Assembly (NCBI GenBank): GCA_910586105.1
Contig: CAJUGU010000022.1
Span: forward strand, 1 to 40,444
Length of the DNA stretch: 40,444 nucleotides
Direction: 5' to 3'
Source: an uncultured Eubacteriales bacterium
GTDB lineage: Bacteria > Bacillota > Clostridia > Oscillospirales > Butyricicoccaceae
Below the pieces are notes generated by a model. It had not been told where the DNA came from, made no database searches, and was given only the letters and a program-made list of their open reading frames with translations. Below are positions 1 to 8,018 of this stretch, in pieces; the stretch's first letter is position 1; each line of letters begins with the position of its first letter. Both the position numbers and the translations under genes were made by a program.

Positions 1-132
1 CCCGCGCAGGGGCGGGTGCAGGGCGGAGTCCTGCCGCTCCCCGCGCAGGGGCGGGTGCAGGGCGGAGTCCTGCCGCTCCCCGCGCAGGGGCGGGTGCAGG
101 GCGGAGTCCTGCCGCTCCCCGCGCAGGGGCGG
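1..132. repeat. 39-bp tandem repeat array, cut by the window edge
   Basis: A 39-bp unit starting cccgcgcaggggcggg recurs at 1, 40 and 79, with a partial fourth copy from 118. The copies are identical as far as they can be read. Each unit contains a small dyad (GCAGG...CCTGC), and the last partial unit can form GCTCCCCGC/GCGGGGAGC. The period is a multiple of three, so it could be read as 13-residue repeats, but no gene start is visible. It lies just beyond the stop of nudC and its true extent is unknown because it runs off the window. Confidence 0.9.
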
Positions 133-160
133 GGAGCGCGCCGCAGCTCCTTAGTACCGT

Positions 161-1030
161 TCACCGGATTTCCCCGGTGCGGAAGGCCTCGATCATGGTC
201 ATGGTCAGGCTCGCCAGATATTTTGCCGGTTCGAGCTCCGAGCGGTCGACCCATTGCGCAGTCGCCAGCTCCTGTTCGTCCCGATGGATCTCCGTACTGC
301 CGTCCACATCCGCATAAAAGCCCATCAGCAAATTGGAGTCCATACCCCACGGCTGGCTTGCAAAATAGGTGATGTTTTTGACCTTCAGCCCGACTTCCTC
401 CTCGACCTCGCGGGCAACCGTCTGCTCCAACGACTCCCCGATCTCGCAAAATCCGGCCAACAGGGCGATCCCCTTATATTCACGCCCCGCATAGCGGGAG
501 GTCAACAGCCGTTCCCCATCCTTGACGGCGATAATCACCGCAGGCATCAGCTTGGGGAAGACCAAATTGTTACACGCCGGGCACTGCACCGCCCGCTCGG
601 CCGCGAACGGTATCATTTTCTGCCCGCAACGTCCGCAACGCTGGTTATCGCGATACCAAAAGAAAAGGTGGTATGCAGTCATACCGGCAAGGGAAACGTC
701 ATCCGTGACGGCACGGTCGCAAAAGGTACGGATCACGACATATTCAAACCCCGGCAATTCGATATCGTCCGCGCCGCCGTTCCGCAGCAGATAATACACC
801 GTATCATCGATCGCGAACAGGTATTGCAGCTGCTCGGGATCGCGCACGGCCCCGGCGGAACACAAATCGGCATAAGTAGGCGGGCAAAGACGCCCATCGG
901 CAGCGATATGCAGAAGGGCGCGGTCTTCGCGCTTGGACGCGCCGCGAAACACAAATACCGGATCTGCGGCATCCGGGCGGCTGGCCTTATACGTCAAATG
1001 GAATTTTTTCGGTGAAATATCCTGGATCAT
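161..1030 (-). CDS. nudC: NAD(+)/NADH pyrophosphatase, NudC-type NUDIX hydrolase
   Basis: This 289-residue protein has the NudC layout: a variable N-terminal domain, a four-cysteine zinc ribbon (CGRCGQ...CPAC) near the middle, then a NUDIX domain. The NUDIX box is seen as AGFCEIGESLEQTVAREVEE followed by EVGL, holding the Mg-binding glutamates. The NudC signature SQPW follows it, and this separates NudC from other NUDIX families. By family knowledge it hydrolyses NADH or NAD to NMN(H) and AMP and can remove NAD caps from RNA. The ATG at 1030 is preceded by GGAGAG. It has its own promoter (1131-1159), and the glmM terminator lies between it and the ruv-glmM operon, so it is probably a separate transcription unit. 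Confidence 0.93.
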   Translation of the reverse strand: MIQDISPKKFHLTYKASRPDAADPVFVFRGASKREDRALLHIAADGRLCPPTYADLCSAGAVRDPEQLQYLFAIDDTVYYLLRNGGADDIELPGFEYVVIRTFCDRAVTDDVSLAGMTAYHLFFWYRDNQRCGRCGQKMIPFAAERAVQCPACNNLVFPKLMPAVIIAVKDGERLLTSRYAGREYKGIALLAGFCEIGESLEQTVAREVEEEVGLKVKNITYFASQPWGMDSNLLMGFYADVDGSTEIHRDEQELATAQWVDRSELEPAKYLASLTMTMIEAFRTGEIR

Positions 1031-1130
1031 GTGCAGGCTCTCCTTTTGTCATGCAGCATTCCGGGGCAAGGGATGGATAAAAGCACAACGCGTCCGCGCC
1101 AGCGCTCCCATGCGCCCCGTTTCGTGGGAT

Positions 1131-1159
1131 ATTATATACCTTTTGCAGGCAACATACAA
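1131..1159 (-). promoter_or_regulatory. sigma-A type promoter for nudC
   Basis: On the minus strand TTGTAT (1154-1159) is followed after exactly 17 bases by TATAAT (1131-1136). The predicted start is about 95 bases upstream of the nudC ATG, leaving an untranslated leader of roughly that length in which I see no clear structure. Confidence 0.7.
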
Positions 1160-1226
1160 GCCTGTTTTCCACAACGTCCGGCAAAAATCGCCGCGCCCCG
1201 TTCCAAACGTCCGCCATCCACAAAAC

Positions 1227-1258
1227 AAAGCCGGCTGCGCTTTTGCACAGCCGGCTTT
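1227..1258 (-). terminator. hairpin terminator after glmM
   Basis: A perfect 11-bp stem (AAAGCCGGCTG / CAGCCGGCTTT) closes a ten-base loop 10 bases past the glmM stop codon. It is followed on the minus strand by a short T-containing stretch. It separates the ruv-glmM operon from nudC. Confidence 0.75.
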
Positions 1259-1267
1259 CAAACCGAA

Positions 1268-2620
1268 TCACCCGGCGATCCGTTCGATCGCTGCGGCGAT
1301 CTCTTTTGCAGCGGTATCCACGCGCCCTGCATCCTTGCCTTCCACCATCACGCGCACCAGAGCTTCGGTGCCCGAAGGACGTACCAGGATCCGCCCCTCC
1401 CCCAGCTGCCCTTCCGCTTCGCGGATCGCTTCCGCAACCTCGGGGCGCTCGGCCAGGCTGTATTTTTCACTGTTCGGCACGGCCACGTTGATCATGACCT
1501 GCGGCCAGGGAACGACCTCCGCCGCGATCTCCGAACATTTCCGCCCGCTTTCCTTCAGGATCCGCATGAATTGCAGCGCCGTCAGCTGCCCGTCGCCAGT
1601 CGTCGCATATTCCAGAAAGATCACGTGCCCCGACTGTTCGCCGCCAAGGATATACCCGTTTTCCAACATCTTTTCGAGCACATACCGGTCGCCAACGTTG
1701 GAGCACTCGATGCGCATATGCTTCTGTTTGGCATACGCATGCAGCCCCATATTCGACAGCACCGTCGCAACAAACGCGCCGCCGCGCAGCTTGCCTTCCC
1801 GCTGCATCCGCGCCGCGCACACCGCCATGATCCGGTCGCCGTCCAGTTCCTCGCCGGTCTCGTCGACGATCAGGCAGCGGTCAGCGTCCCCGTCGAACGC
1901 GATGCCAAGGTCAAAATCGCCCCTGCGCACCCGCTCCTTCAAATGCCCCAAATGGGTCGAGCCGCACCCGTTGTTGATGTTCAGCCCGTCCGGCTCGCGG
2001 AAGCGGATATCGCTTTGGCACTCCACCTGCCGCAGCAGCCGCGAAATGGTCGTCGACGAAGCCCCGTTCGCGCAGTCCACCGCGACCCGCAGCCCCGACA
2101 GGTCGCCCGGGATCGTCCCCGCGAGATGGTCGGTATATTCGACCACCGGGTCAATCTTATGCGGCAGCACCCGCCCGAGCTTTTCGTGGCTCGCCTTCGG
2201 GACACTGTCAAAATCATCAATCAGCGCCTCGATCTGCGCCTCAAGCTCGTCGGACAGCTTATACCCCGACCCGGCGAAGATCTTGATCCCGTTGTATTCA
2301 TACGAGTTGTGGCTGGCCGAGATCACGATCCCCGCGTCCGCCTTATGCCGGATGGTCAGGTAAGCGACCGCCGGGGTGGGGATGATACCAAGCAGCTCCA
2401 CATCCGCGCCGACCGAGCAAATGCCCGCCACCAGCGCGCTTTCCAGCATATCCGAAGAGATCCGGGTATCTTTGCCGATCAGCAGCTTCGCCTTGCCGCT
2501 GCGACCATGCTCCCGTTGGAGCAGATAGGCCGCCGCCGCCCCGATCTTGAACGCCAGCATAACGTCCAATTCCACATTCGCGATCCCGCGAACGCCGTCC
2601 GTTCCGAAATATTTTCCCAA
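1268..2620 (-). CDS. glmM: phosphoglucosamine mutase
   Basis: The protein is 450 residues, the normal GlmM length. It converts glucosamine-6-phosphate to glucosamine-1-phosphate, a step on the way to UDP-GlcNAc and peptidoglycan. Visible landmarks are the N-terminal substrate loop GKYFGTDGVRG, the active-site phosphoserine loop ISASHNSYEYNG near residue 100, the metal-binding loop DGDADR in the middle, and the C-terminal phosphate-binding RPSGTEALVRVM. The GTDGVRG and NSYEYNG variants favour GlmM over general phosphomannomutases. It starts 48 bases after the ruvB stop and is probably the last gene of the ruvCAB operon. Confidence 0.96.
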   Translation of the reverse strand: MGKYFGTDGVRGIANVELDVMLAFKIGAAAAYLLQREHGRSGKAKLLIGKDTRISSDMLESALVAGICSVGADVELLGIIPTPAVAYLTIRHKADAGIVISASHNSYEYNGIKIFAGSGYKLSDELEAQIEALIDDFDSVPKASHEKLGRVLPHKIDPVVEYTDHLAGTIPGDLSGLRVAVDCANGASSTTISRLLRQVECQSDIRFREPDGLNINNGCGSTHLGHLKERVRRGDFDLGIAFDGDADRCLIVDETGEELDGDRIMAVCAARMQREGKLRGGAFVATVLSNMGLHAYAKQKHMRIECSNVGDRYVLEKMLENGYILGGEQSGHVIFLEYATTGDGQLTALQFMRILKESGRKCSEIAAEVVPWPQVMINVAVPNSEKYSLAERPEVAEAIREAEGQLGEGRILVRPSGTEALVRVMVEGKDAGRVDTAAKEIAAAIERIAG

Positions 2621-2668
2621 TCTGTCATCCTTCTTTCCGGTTCTTGCGGAAGCGCCGGGCGCTCCCTT

Positions 2669-3715
2669 TTATAAATGAAGCTGATCCTGCCCGTCAGCGG
2701 GTACGATCCCCAAATGCTCATAAACGCGTGGGGTCACGCAGCGCCCGCGCGGCGTGCGGGTCAGAAAACCGATTTGCATGAGGTACGGCTCATAAACGTC
2801 TTCCAGCGTGACCGCCTCCTCGCCGATGGTGGCGGCAAGCGTTTCCAGCCCGACCGGGCCTCCGCTGTAATTGCGGACGATCGATTCGAGCATCCGCCGG
2901 TCGATGTTGTCCAATCCCAGCGCGTCGATCTCGAGCGCCAACAGCGCCCGGTCCGCGGTTGCGCGGTCAATCACGCCCTCGCCGCGCACCTGCGCGAAAT
3001 CGCGCACCCGGCGCAGCAGCCGGTTTGCGATGCGCGGGGTGCCGCGGGCGCGGCGGGCGATCTCCAACGCGCCTTCCGGTTCGCAGGCCACGTCGAGGAT
3101 CCCTGCGGAACGGGCCACGATCTCGCAAAGCTCCTCGGGCCCGTAAAGCTCCAGCCGGAGCATCACGCCGAACCGGTCGCGCAGCGGCGAGGTCATTTGC
3201 CCCGCCCGGGTGGTCGCCCCAATGAGCGTGAACTTGGGCAGGTCCAGCCGGATCGAACGCGCCGACGGCCCTTTCCCGATAATGATGTCGAGCGCGTAAT
3301 CCTCCATCGCGGGATACAAAATCTCCTCCACGCTGCGGTTCAGCCGGTGGATCTCGTCGATGAACAGGATATCGTTTTCACTGAGGTTGGTCAGCAGCGC
3401 GGCGAGGTCGCCCGCCTTTTCAATCGCGGGCCCCGAGGTGATGCGGATGTTCACGCCCATCTCATTCGCGATGATGTTCGCCAGCGTCGTCTTGCCCAGC
3501 CCCGGCGGGCCGTACAGCAGGGTATGGTCCAACGGTTCCCCGCGCCTGCGCGCCGCCTCGATGAAGACCGCAAGGTTTTCCTTCGCCTTCGCCTGGCCGA
3601 TGTACTCCGCCATCGTCTTCGGGCGAAGCGAGGTCTCGGTCTCGTCGTCCTGAAGCTGGCGGCTGGATACGATGCGTTCATCGTCCGCCATGCCGCCGCT
3701 GAATTCGATGCTCAA
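2669..3715 (-). CDS. ruvB: Holliday junction branch migration ATPase RuvB
   Basis: RuvB is the hexameric AAA+ motor that, with RuvA, drives branch migration of Holliday junctions. The 348 residues show the N-terminal LRPKTMAEYIGQ motif, Walker A GPPGLGKTT, Walker B DEIHR, sensor 1 GATTRAG, the arginine-finger segment SPLRDRFG, and a C-terminal winged helix ending in FLTRTPRGR. The ATG at 3715 lies 15 bases after the ruvA stop, consistent with one transcript ruvC-ruvA-ruvB. Nothing about it is unusual. Confidence 0.98.
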   Translation of the reverse strand: MSIEFSGGMADDERIVSSRQLQDDETETSLRPKTMAEYIGQAKAKENLAVFIEAARRRGEPLDHTLLYGPPGLGKTTLANIIANEMGVNIRITSGPAIEKAGDLAALLTNLSENDILFIDEIHRLNRSVEEILYPAMEDYALDIIIGKGPSARSIRLDLPKFTLIGATTRAGQMTSPLRDRFGVMLRLELYGPEELCEIVARSAGILDVACEPEGALEIARRARGTPRIANRLLRRVRDFAQVRGEGVIDRATADRALLALEIDALGLDNIDRRMLESIVRNYSGGPVGLETLAATIGEEAVTLEDVYEPYLMQIGFLTRTPRGRCVTPRVYEHLGIVPADGQDQLHL

Positions 3716-3730
3716 CGCCGTCCGCCCCCC

Positions 3731-4342
3731 TTACGTGCTTGCCAGCTTTTTCAAACAATAGCGGATGATATCCTCGGCGGCCGCGCCCTCGGCGGGGCAA
3801 CCCTCCATTGCGCGCAGCGCTTCCGCCTGGCTGTAGCCCAGCACGAGCAGCGCTGCGACCGCCTCCTGCGTATGGTTGGCCTCGCCGCCCGCCGGTGGGA
3901 GTACGGCTGCGGCTGCCGCGCCGCCTGCGGTCTCGAGCTGTTCCCGGCTCATTTTGTCCCGCAGCTCCAAAACGATCCGTTTGGCAATCTTTTTCCCGAT
4001 GCCAGGGGCCTGCGTCAGCACCTTTTCGTCCTCGGTGATGATGGCGAGCGCCAGCTTGGCCGGCGTGGACTCGGACAGGATCGCCAGCGCGGCCTTCGGC
4101 CCGACCCCGGAAACGCCGATCAGCATGCGGAAGCAGCTCAATTCCTCCGGGTCGAGGAAGCCGAACAGCTGCACCTGATCCTCCCGGGCCGAAAAATGGG
4201 TATACAGGCGGGCCTTTTTGCCCGGTTTGAGCTGCGCGGCAGTATTGCGGGAGGTGCTGCACGCATAGCCTACGCCGCCGCAGTCGATCACCGCCAGCGA
4301 CGGCTCGACAAGGGCGACCGTACCCTCTACATAATAAAACAT
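3731..4342 (-). CDS. ruvA: Holliday junction DNA-binding protein RuvA
   Basis: RuvA is the tetramer that holds the four-way junction and loads RuvB. The open frame extends further upstream, but translation most likely starts at the ATG at 4342, which is directly preceded by AAGGAGGAG and gives the standard N-terminus MFYYVEGTV. At 203 residues it has domain I (OB fold), the two helix-hairpin-helix motifs of domain II (GVSGVGPKAALAIL and APGIGKKIAKRIVLEL), an alanine/proline-rich linker, and domain III at the C-terminus, which contacts RuvB. The gap to ruvC is 22 bases. Confidence 0.97.
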   Translation of the reverse strand: MFYYVEGTVALVEPSLAVIDCGGVGYACSTSRNTAAQLKPGKKARLYTHFSAREDQVQLFGFLDPEELSCFRMLIGVSGVGPKAALAILSESTPAKLALAIITEDEKVLTQAPGIGKKIAKRIVLELRDKMSREQLETAGGAAAAAVLPPAGGEANHTQEAVAALLVLGYSQAEALRAMEGCPAEGAAAEDIIRYCLKKLAST

Positions 4343-4364
4343 AGCTCCTCCTTCACCGTCCGGC

Positions 4365-4850
4365 TCAGCGCAGCGCGGCGCCCTGCCGGGAATGCCCGTG
4401 GCAGATCGCGACCGCAAGCGCGTCCGCCGCGTCGTCCGGGCGGGGCGGCTTTTCCAGCCCCAGCAGCATGCGGGTCATTTCCATGACCTGCCGTTTTTCC
4501 GCCTTGCCATAGCCGACGACCGCCATTTTCACCTGCGCAGGGGTATACGCGACCGGCTTCAACCCCTTTTGCGCCAGCGAAAGCAGGATCACCCCGCGCG
4601 CCTGCGCGACCTGGATCCCGGTGGTGATATTCTGGTTGAAAAAAAGTTCCTCGACCGCCGCCTCGTCCGGATGGAACGCGTCAATGATCGTATTCAGGTC
4701 GTCGTAAAGCTCGCAAAGGCGGTCTGGCATGGGCGCGCCAATCTCGGTGCGGATCGCCCCGAACTGCACCGGCGTGAACCGCCTGCCGTCAAATTTTACG
4801 ATGCCGTAGCCGACGATCCCATACCCGGGATCGATGCCAAGGATGGTCAT
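4365..4850 (-). CDS. ruvC: crossover junction endodeoxyribonuclease RuvC
   Basis: RuvC is the dimeric resolvase that cuts Holliday junctions symmetrically. The start chosen is the ATG at 4850, giving MTILGIDPG with the first catalytic Asp at residue 7. A longer frame adds 15 basic residues without family support, and GGAG sits at a usable distance from 4850. The 161 residues contain the second acidic site in AVEELFF and the C-terminal DDAADALA pair, so all four catalytic acids are present. It is the first gene of the ruvCAB-glmM operon, with a promoter at 4886-4914. Confidence 0.96.
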   Translation of the reverse strand: MTILGIDPGYGIVGYGIVKFDGRRFTPVQFGAIRTEIGAPMPDRLCELYDDLNTIIDAFHPDEAAVEELFFNQNITTGIQVAQARGVILLSLAQKGLKPVAYTPAQVKMAVVGYGKAEKRQVMEMTRMLLGLEKPPRPDDAADALAVAICHGHSRQGAALR

Positions 4851-4885
4851 GGACGATCTGCTCCTGTTTTTGCGGAATTGTTTAT

Positions 4886-4914
4886 AGTGTATCATAAAAT
4901 CCGGTTTAATTCAA
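4886..4914 (-). promoter_or_regulatory. promoter of the ruvCAB-glmM operon
   Basis: On the minus strand TTGAAT (4909-4914), a 17-base spacer and TACACT (4886-4891) precede ruvC by about 35 bases. I saw no convincing LexA/DinR box over it. Between here and 5138 I see no gene. Confidence 0.6.
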
Positions 4915-5138
4915 CGGTGAAATAGGGAAACCTTGCGGTTTTGCGGAGCTTTTTCCGTGCATCCTGACGAATTTGCCGCCCCGGCTTGCCGCAAACCCGT
5001 TTTTCTGATATCCCGAGAAGCCAAACCGAGCGCTCGCAGGGCGGGAAGGGCGATCGGAGACTCCGGCAAATACGATATTTTCAGTCGGTTGCGCGGCGCC
5101 GCCCTTCCGGCCTTCCCCGCGCCGGCGATTGCCAGACG

Positions 5139-5627
5139 ATGTCCGTCCCGGAAAAGATCGACTTTTTGCACAAGGTGCACCGCGAAGAAATTTCGCTTTG
5201 GGACGACGACGGGAGCGATAACGAAATTTTTAACGATTACCACGCCGTGGAAAACGAATTGCTCGACCACCCCGAAAGCATCCAGTGTGAAGACCTTCTA
5301 CGCCTCCTGAAGATCTTCGACGACGATTGCTTTGAGATCTCGTGGCAGTTCCACCTTTCCAAAACGGTCTTTTATAATTGCTGCCGGTATGGCAGGCCCC
5401 GGATCGCATTTTATTTGCAGCATTTGCCGGATGTCCCCGCCGGCGGGCGGTTCCATGGCTGGCATTTCCCCATACAATGGCTTTTGGAAGGAACGACCTT
5501 CCCCGACTTCAAAGCCGCCGTGCAGGAACAGCCGGAAGAGATCCGGCATCTGGTCGCCGGGGTACTGGATAAGGTCGGTATCTACCCGGAGGCGCGGGAC
5601 GAATTGAAAGCGATCGTAAACCCATAA
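5139..5627 (+). CDS. hypothetical protein, acidic, unknown family
   Basis: A 162-residue acidic cytoplasmic protein that I do not recognise. It has no signal peptide or membrane segment. It is rich in Asp/Glu and aromatic residues, with two cysteines in FYNCCRYG, a FHGWHF segment, and a helical C-terminus. The frame is open upstream to 4986, but that part reads as low-complexity arginine-rich sequence, so the ATG at 5139 (MSVPEKIDFL) is preferred. No strong ribosome binding site precedes it, so the start is uncertain. Small acidic proteins of this kind are often immunity or stress proteins, but nothing here shows that. A hairpin terminator follows at 5640. Confidence 0.55.
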   Translation: MSVPEKIDFLHKVHREEISLWDDDGSDNEIFNDYHAVENELLDHPESIQCEDLLRLLKIFDDDCFEISWQFHLSKTVFYNCCRYGRPRIAFYLQHLPDVPAGGRFHGWHFPIQWLLEGTTFPDFKAAVQEQPEEIRHLVAGVLDKVGIYPEARDELKAIVNP

Positions 5628-5639
5628 ATCCGGACGCGG

Positions 5640-5676
5640 CAGGCGGCGGTCCCTTGATGGAACAGCCGCCTGTTTT
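5640..5676 (+). terminator. hairpin terminator after the hypothetical gene
   Basis: CAGGCGGC (5640-5647) pairs with GCCGCCTG (5665-5672) and is followed by TTTTGG. It sits 13 bases after the stop codon at 5627. From here to 5921 I see no supported gene. Confidence 0.7.
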
Positions 5677-5921
5677 GGCATGGATGCATCCCTGTCCGGC
5701 AGGCGCGGCTTCCGCGCCGTCCAGCAGGCAGGTCAACAGCGCCCGCGCGTATACGATCTCGAAATCTTCCGCGACCACGCCGATCCCTTCGGAAACCGTC
5801 CCGTAGGCGTAAACGCCCCCCGAGCCTGCCGGGCCATCCGCCGCCCACTTGCGCGACAGTTATTTGTACAAAGCATTTTTTTCAGATTTTCGCGAAACAG
5901 TCATTCAAAACGCATGCAGGA

Positions 5922-5952
5922 TTTCTACTTTTGTGGTATTATTATGTAGAAA
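5922..5952 (+). promoter_or_regulatory. inverted repeat over an extended -10 promoter, probable operator
   Basis: TTTCTAC (5922-5928) and GTAGAAA (5946-5952) form a perfect 7-bp inverted repeat with a 17-base spacer. Inside the spacer is TGGTATTAT, an extended -10 element (TATTAT at 5937-5942). The downstream gene encodes an XRE-type repressor, so autoregulation through this site is a natural inference. No good -35 was seen, as is common for extended -10 promoters. Confidence 0.55.
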
Positions 5953-5966
5953 GGGGGATCCCCATT

Positions 5967-6290
5967 TTGAATGACCACAGCGAATTCCTCCGCAAGCGGA
6001 TCACCGAGCTGCGGCTGAAAAAAAAGGTCTCCGAGCTCAAAATGTCTCACGACCTGGGAAAGAGCGCCGGGTATATCCATCAGATCGCCTCCGGACGGAT
6101 GCAGCCCTCCATGGAAAATTTCTTCGAGATCTGCAATTATCTTGCCGTCACCCCGGCGGAGTTTTGGGACGGTGAAAATCAGGATCCCCAGCTGCTCCGC
6201 GAGCTGATGGACCGCCTGAAAAAACTGCCGCCGGAAACCGTGCAAACCTTCCTCACACTGGCCGGTTCGATCCCCCCGGCAAAGCGCTGA
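5967..6290 (+). CDS. XRE-family helix-turn-helix regulator
   Basis: The protein is about 107 residues with a Cro/C1-type HTH: an N-terminal helix (LRKRITELRLKKKVSEL), the HTH around MSHDLGKSAGYIHQIASGRM, and a following helix MENFFEICNYLAVTPAEFW. A C-terminal helix (QLLRELMDRLKKLPPE) could mediate dimers. The frame is open from a TTG at 5931, but that codon lies inside the -10 region. The TTG at 5967, ten bases after AAAGGGGG, is the better start. The gene precedes a sigma factor gene by 70 bases and may share its transcript. A hairpin (GCCGATC/GATCGGC, 6314-6334) lies in the gap. Confidence 0.82.
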   Translation: MNDHSEFLRKRITELRLKKKVSELKMSHDLGKSAGYIHQIASGRMQPSMENFFEICNYLAVTPAEFWDGENQDPQLLRELMDRLKKLPPETVQTFLTLAGSIPPAKR

Positions 6291-6360
6291 CCGGCCTGCG
6301 CGCCTTGCCCCCGGCCGATCCGGATCCGATCGGCACGATCAAGAAGGGCGGTACATAACC

Positions 6361-6858
6361 ATGCCAAAACTATCGCGCGCGGAAGCCGCGTTCCTGGAAG
6401 CCCTACTCGAAGACAGTCAGGGCAAGCTACGCAACATCATCCGCAGGCAGCTGCAAGACCGCCGGTATATCAGCGTCGAGGACGTGATGCAGGAGACCTA
6501 CTGCAGCGCCTGCGAACATATCCGTACCGTCATGGCCTGCGACAATCCCGAGGCCTGGCTGATCCGCACCGCGCACAACACGGCCTACGAAATGCTGCGC
6601 AAATTAGATCGGGATACGCCCGAGCCGGAACAGCCCGCACAAGCCGCGCCGCCGGGCCCGGATCCGCTGGGGTTGGACGCCATCCTGCCCCCGGCGACGC
6701 CGGAAAAGGACCGCGACCTGCTCAAACGGTATTTCGAGCGGCGGGACACCTCCTCTGAGATCGCCGACGACCTTGGCCTGTCGCCGCAGACGGTGCGGCG
6801 GCGGCTGAAACGCGCCAAAGACCGGCTCGCGGCAAATTTGCGGATCCGCCAAAAATAA
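6361..6858 (+). CDS. ECF-like RNA polymerase sigma factor
   Basis: A 165-residue sigma-70 family protein with only regions 2 and 4. Region 2 spans roughly residues 10-85 (VEDVMQETYCSACEH... NPEAWLIRTAHNTAYEMLRK), matching the core-binding and -10 recognition helices. A proline/alanine-rich linker follows (about residues 86-115). Region 4 is at the C-terminus, with the HTH DTSSEIADDLGLSPQTVRRR and a basic tail. By family knowledge it would redirect polymerase to a small regulon. The next gene encodes a single-pass membrane protein with a cytoplasmic N-terminus, the usual layout for a partner that holds the sigma factor at the membrane. Confidence 0.87.
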   Translation: MPKLSRAEAAFLEALLEDSQGKLRNIIRRQLQDRRYISVEDVMQETYCSACEHIRTVMACDNPEAWLIRTAHNTAYEMLRKLDRDTPEPEQPAQAAPPGPDPLGLDAILPPATPEKDRDLLKRYFERRDTSSEIADDLGLSPQTVRRRLKRAKDRLAANLRIRQK

Positions 6859-6910
6859 CGATCACGTTCCGGCCCCTGAAAGCCGCTGATAGATAAAGGA
6901 GGTGCAGCAG

Positions 6911-7783
6911 ATGCCCGAACCGAATGAAGCCCGCGCAGGCCGCGCCGCCTGCGAAACGCCCGAAGCGCTTCGCCGCCAGCTCCGTGGGATGGATGCGCCC
7001 GCAGTCCTGCAACTGCTTTCGGCGCGGACGGAAGCTGCATCCCGCGCCGGTGTGGAATTGCCGTTGGAGACCGTCCAGACATTTTATGAAGTGCTGGACG
7101 AGATCGCCCCGCTGAAGCCGGAACCCTACGATTTCCAGGCTTCCTGGCAGCGGTTCGCCAAGGAACATTCCGAACTGCTCCCACAGGGAGCAGTTCGGTC
7201 GAAAGACGGGCGTGCACGCCCGCGGCGGCTGAAATATCTGCTCTCGCTCGCAGCGGCGGCGGCGCTGTGCGTCAGCGCGTATGCCCGGGATCTGCCAGCC
7301 TTTGTCTATCTGTGGGGGCGGGATATCCTGCAAGTTTCCCCGGCCTCCGCCGAAATGGCGTTCGAGTCCCCGAACGCCGAGGGCTATACCTCGCTCGCGG
7401 ACGCCTTGCAGTCGAACGGCATCGCGCTCGACCTGCCCGCGTGGCTCCCGGAACGGTTCCGGCTGGATGAGCTTTCGGTCGACCGCAGCACGGACATTCA
7501 ATATTTCGACGCCGTATACATTTCCGAAAACGAGACGGAACGCCCGCTCTTTATCCACGTCCTGTGTACAACGCCCGGCGAGGGCATCCCTACGATCGCC
7601 TACGAGATCGACGAGGGCGGCAAGCATCAGAAGTTTTCCGTCAACGGGCATGACGTTTATCTGTTCACCAACCGCGGGATGACCCATATCCATTGGGTGG
7701 ATTCCGTGTATGTGTTGGATGTTTCCGGCCCGCTCTCGGATCGGGAAGCAAAACAGATTCTATATTCGATCGGCAAGGGCTGA
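6911..7783 (+). CDS. single-pass membrane protein with DUF4367-like ectodomain, possible anti-sigma factor
   Basis: 290 residues, starting at the ATG at 6911 behind a strong AAAGGAGGT; a GTG at 6902 overlaps that site and is unlikely to be used. The first ~95 residues are charged and cytoplasmic. One membrane segment follows (YLLSLAAAAALCVSAYA), preceded by an Arg/Lys-rich stop. The outside part of about 165 residues ends in a pattern typical of DUF4367 (WLPERFRLDEL... NGHDVYLFTNRG... DREAKQILYSIGKG). The gene lies 52 bases after the sigma factor. By analogy with such pairs in Clostridia it may sequester the sigma factor, but no canonical zinc anti-sigma motif is visible. Confidence 0.72.
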   Translation: MPEPNEARAGRAACETPEALRRQLRGMDAPAVLQLLSARTEAASRAGVELPLETVQTFYEVLDEIAPLKPEPYDFQASWQRFAKEHSELLPQGAVRSKDGRARPRRLKYLLSLAAAAALCVSAYARDLPAFVYLWGRDILQVSPASAEMAFESPNAEGYTSLADALQSNGIALDLPAWLPERFRLDELSVDRSTDIQYFDAVYISENETERPLFIHVLCTTPGEGIPTIAYEIDEGGKHQKFSVNGHDVYLFTNRGMTHIHWVDSVYVLDVSGPLSDREAKQILYSIGKG

Positions 7784-7798
7784 TGAAAAAAATGTGTA

Positions 7799-7835
7799 AG
7801 GGTGAGCCTTCCCGGCCCGGGGACGGTTCACCTTT
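7799..7835 (+). terminator. hairpin terminator after the sigma/membrane protein pair
   Basis: GGTGAGCC (7801-7808) pairs with GGTTCACC (7825-7832) with one G-U pair and is followed by TTTTT. It is 18 bases past the stop at 7783. Confidence 0.82.
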
Positions 7836-7936
7836 TTATTTTGCGCCCTATTTCCTTCCAACCGCGCTGTATAGCGAACCATCCGCGCGCCATCCGGAAT
7901 GTTTTCATTTTCCCAGGAACGGCTCCCAAAGCTGCT

Positions 7937-7962
7937 GCGGGAAGGCTCCGGAGCCTTCCCGC
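7937..7962. repeat. perfect 26-bp palindrome in an intergenic region
   Basis: GCGGGAAGGCTCC meets its exact reverse complement with no loop. No T run follows, so it is not a typical terminator. A GC-only stretch (7963-7998) follows. The interval 7836-8018 otherwise holds no gene I can support. Confidence 0.85.
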
Positions 7963-8018
7963 AAGCCGGCTGCGCGCGGCGCGCCCGGCCGCCCGCCAAA
8001 TTTTTTTGCAGGAATGGC

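Noticed and set aside
5600..5875. Minus-strand open frame with protein-like sequence (VVAEDFEIVYARALLTCLLD)
   Set aside because: It has no ribosome binding site, a stop shortly upstream, and overlaps the terminator of the hypothetical gene. In DNA this GC-rich, such frames arise by chance; a decayed gene cannot be excluded.
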